From Corythoichthys intestinalis (lineage: Eukaryota > Chordata > Actinopteri > Syngnathiformes > Syngnathidae), in the NCBI RefSeq assembly GCF_030265065.1, contig NC_080405.1:14512501-14576500 (forward strand): 64,000 nt of DNA, given 5' to 3'. This document shows, piece by piece, positions 61,126-64,000 of this stretch (position 1 is the first letter of the stretch; the number at the start of each line of letters is the position of its first letter). The translations under genes and the position numbers were made by a program. The notes under the pieces are model-generated. The model saw only the letters and a program-made list of their open reading frames with translations, did not search any database and was not told where the DNA came from.

Positions 61126-63459
61126 TCATGGCACATTAAAACGTGTGACATGATCCCGGACCGCCTGTTCTTTGTCAGGTCGCTGAAAGCTGCTGCTGAG
61201 GGATAACCTCCCGGCCTCGGGCACAGCCGGTATCGCCTCCAATTCATCCGGCTCTACATCACTCGCGTCCTGCACAAGCCTCTCCACCGCCGACATCAGC
61301 TCGCTAACATACTCTGATAACAAGGGAAGCAAATGGTACTGACAAATGCACAGAGATAATTCCACATGAAATCCATTCCATTTATCTTGCAAATATCAAG
61401 CAAAAATGGGACAGATTCTAAAAACACACTTGACACTGTATCCAGTAATAAAGTGTCCAAAGGTTTGTACATTACGATGACACCCAATAATTTACAACAA
61501 TGAGTTCAATTGACAGGATTAGTAATGCGTACTTACCAAATGTAGGGTTCTCCAAAACTTTGCGCACAACATGGCCGCCTTGTTTTGATTTTGGAAAGTG
61601 GATGCTATAAATCCCCACTCCGTCTCGGGTTAAGCTGTGGGCTCGATGGGCGTTTTCATTGAAGTGAAGAGCAGCCACAATCGTCCTTAAAAAAAAAAAA
61701 AAAAAAAAACATGGATGGAATAGTATTTCCATATTAATATTCATATTGAAAATGTCTTAATCGATCAGATTGTGATTGGGACAACAAAAAACAAAGACAT
61801 GAGATAATATACTGGATAAATCAGCAGAAAATTGTTACAATAATACCTGCTGAGCATCCCCTCGTAAGAAAAGGCGAACATTTTGGGTGTAAAATGGTTC
61901 ACCAGACTGTGGAAGGCTTCCAGGTGGGAAGTCTGGTAGACTGGAGACAGCCGGCGAATGTCAGCCAACAGTTTGGAGCCACAGATCAGCTTCTCCAGCT
62001 CATTGGTCAACTTGGTGTCTGCAAAATACCAGACAGAATCAAATTTGTACTTGAACAGAGAAGCATTTTGCGAAATAGTATAAGTGTGCTTATTGTAATG
62101 GAATGCAAACTTACGAGGCGTGAGCCAAGGCTTTTTCCGTTCCCGACCTTCCAAAGGACCATGGCTGCACCTGGGGAAACTGCCTTTGAAGCCCGAGTGA
62201 TCATTCTGAACATGGCTCAGTACTGACTCCCACTTGTCGAGGATGAGTCTGGGGTCCCCAGGTCGCGTTGACGCCACGGACCAATATAAATGGTTGATGA
62301 TACTGCCAATCCAGGGTTTTAGGGCTTCACATCCACGCAGCTTAGAGAGGTTCTGCAACTTTTTCTTCAAACCTTGGAAAGACAATTATGTAGGTGTGTA
62401 AAATATGCTATAAATAAAGCTGTGATAATGAATCTTATTACCTTTGCCAATATGCCAGATGTCAAAAAGATGCTCAATGTGTGGGAACTGTTCTCGGACG
62501 AGCTTGTTGACAGTCACACCTCTGTCACCAGAGTTCCCACACGCACAAACTCCTCGAGCACACGCAGTGACCGAACCAGTCCTTCGGGCTCCATGTGGTA
62601 GCTACCTCCTACCTCGTTACTCTGAGATTTGGGAAAAAACAAAGCAACATACAGTATGATATATAAAGAATTAGGCTTATATCGAACATCTTTTGTTCAC
62701 AAGTTTAATTTACCTGCACAATCTGCACATCCAAGATGGTTAGCTTCCGCAGTTCCATCATCGTGTAAGTCCCGTATTTTGCACTGTGACCGGGTGAGTC
62801 AGCTCGTCCGTCGCCACCACAAACAATTTCCTCTCCCTCAGCTTGTAGATGGCTCAACAGCCAGATTTGCCGCTCTCGCCACACGCTTTTGATGGCTTGG
62901 TGAAGGTAGCGTTCTTGATGGCGAAAGTACGACCGAGTGGAGTAAACAGCTACACCCATGTGAGATAACACACGCAGAACTTTGCCCACAGTTGCACCAG
63001 CAAATAAAATGGCTGCAGAAAGAAATATGTTTCCAGCAGCAATTCTGCCGACATATGGTTGGGAGTTCCATGTTCCGGTGTGACCACATCCAGGCTCAGC
63101 ACACTTCAAGGCCAGCACCAACATGGTACCGACCTCAGAAGGGACCCAGTTGACCTTCTTGCAGGCACACGCAGGACAACTGACCCACTGGCTAATGAGC
63201 TGAATGAGGGCGACCCAGTAGATTAGATATACCCGGCTGGGAACTGGCGCAGGGTCGGCCGCAGCCATATCAGGACAATCGGACTCGCTGGACTCGCAGT
63301 CAGAAGGTGCGGTGGGTAGGTCATACTCAGAATCAGCCTCGCACACCAACATTTCTTCATCCGAGTCCCAGCTGTCGATGGTAACATTCAGCTCTGAGTG
63401 AACAACGCAGGTTTGGGTACCCACAGTCATCATGAGGGGCCCGGATGTTGTCTGGACAC
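61126..63459 (-). pseudogene. DDE transposase-like gene of the TTAA element, 5' end outside window
   Basis: Minus-strand exons: 63459-62714, 62621-62442, 62372-62115, 62018-61847, 61685-61537 and 61313-61126, all with GT-AG borders. They read as a protein family common in fish: MMTVGTQTC, a CPxC zinc pair (WVSCPACACKKVNWV) with GCGHTGTWNSQPYVG, GKVLRVLSHMGVAVYS, the first catalytic Asp in GGDGRADSPGHSAKYG, then KGLKKKLQNLSKLRGCEALK, IGSIINHLYW, the Glu in QTSHLEAFHSLVNHF, and a C-terminus PDKEQAVRDHVTRFNVP. The second catalytic Asp is expected in a T-D-R-G motif in exon 62621-62442. There the text reads ACAGAGGT, four bases short of the expected ACAGACAGAGGT, which removes the Asp and shifts frame. 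So this copy is probably inactive though its splice sites survive. Upstream exons, perhaps a THAP finger, should lie beyond 64000. Confidence 0.75.
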
Positions 63460-64000
63460 CTGAAAGATACACACAATAGATCACAATCTTCTTCCCCCTA
63501 TTGCTATAACATGTTGATGATTGTGTGAGAAACCCAATAAAAATTTTCATTTTAACCGCAGTATAGATTTTATGTAAGCCTGTCAAACAAATGAATTAGA
63601 AAACAATCAGACTTGAAAATTATATTATTATTTTTTATTTTATATTACAAAAAATAAAATAAAATAATCAGAGAAAAGGGTGGCTACTTTGAAGATACTA
63701 GAATATTATATGTTTTAGTTATATTTCACATTTTTTGGCTGAGTACATAATTGCACATAGTTTTATTACCTTTAGTGAGAATTTACAATGTAAATAGTGA
63801 CAAAAATAAAGAAAACGCACTAATGAGAGACGGTGTGTCCAAACATTTGGCCTGTGATGTATTTTGGAAGGCAGCTATGACAATGAAAAACTTACACTGG
63901 ATAAGTTCCAACCTATTATAGGTTAATCATTTAAACATTATAATGATAGTAAACACTTTGCCCTTACTCGGTATTTTATATATATATATATATATATATA
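63460..64000. other. Transposase-gene intron and terminal TA repeat
   Basis: Sequence upstream of the last visible transposase exon (acceptor ctttcag on the minus strand at 63460-63466), AT-rich, ending in a TA microsatellite at 63976-64000. No further exon was recognised. Confidence 0.5.

Larger units (their letters stand above)
59394..64000. mobile_element. TTAA-flanked (Kolobok-like) element with two convergent genes, right end outside window
   Basis: The left end AGAGCATATGACACGAG follows TTAA (59390-59393). The next ~150 bp are collinear with the start of the element at 17009-18424 ('gaattagaatcatattttga', 'gacgattcg.ctata'). Inside are a P2X7-tail-like gene (+, 59623-60658) and a DDE transposase-like gene (-, from 61126 to beyond 63459), tail to tail about 470 bp apart. 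No right terminal repeat is found before 64000. Placement in the Kolobok superfamily rests on the TTAA target and is an inference. Confidence 0.7.

Overview
The window looks like nuclear DNA of a ray-finned (teleost) fish. Host genes are split by long introns, composition is AT-rich, and most non-coding sequence is DNA transposons typical of teleosts: several Tc1 families, many hAT-type non-autonomous elements with 8-bp target duplications, Tigger-like pieces and L1-like LINE fragments. Three host genes, tmem255a (+), zbtb33/Kaiso (-) and nkap (+), keep the order and relative orientation I recall for human Xq24 (mirrored).

Layout. 1-24 kb: tmem255a, with eight coding exons visible (first coding exon probably upstream of the window); its introns hold stacks of nested transposons, including a two-family chimeric Tc1, a second Tc1 split by two hAT elements, and a small TTAA-flanked element. 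24-33 kb: intergenic, with a Tigger-like element, a nearly intact Tc1 and hAT elements. 33.3-35.1 kb: zbtb33, one coding exon. 35-48 kb: intergenic repeats (hAT elements, an L1-like fragment inside a tandem duplication, two L1-like LINE fragments, one carrying a solo LTR). 48.4-50.2 kb: a complete, intronless DDX41 RNA helicase gene lying between zbtb33 and nkap, where human has none; it looks like a retrocopy that kept or gained a promoter. 50.7-53 kb: a GC-rich inverted-repeat element and another LINE fragment. 53.8-58.7 kb: nkap in eight coding exons. Its first intron holds a Tc1 element into which an inverted copy of nkap's own intron 4-exon 6 region has been placed.

59.4 kb to the end: the most unusual unit. 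A TTAA-flanked element carries a spliced gene for a protein with the zinc-binding C-terminal (ballast-type) domain of P2X7 receptors but no channel, facing a spliced DDE-transposase gene. The element runs off the window. Its left end matches the small TTAA element inside tmem255a, which appears to be a deleted relative and carries a possible THAP-type exon remnant at its far end. Both ends of the small relative, and the left end of the large one, carry CRE-like motifs, with YY1-like motifs at two of these ends, suggesting each convergent gene has a promoter next to its terminal repeat.

The host genes are unrelated in function: a four-pass membrane protein, a methyl-DNA-binding repressor, an RNA helicase and a splicing/transcription co-factor. 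I see no operon-like organisation, no CRISPR array and no tRNA or rRNA gene.
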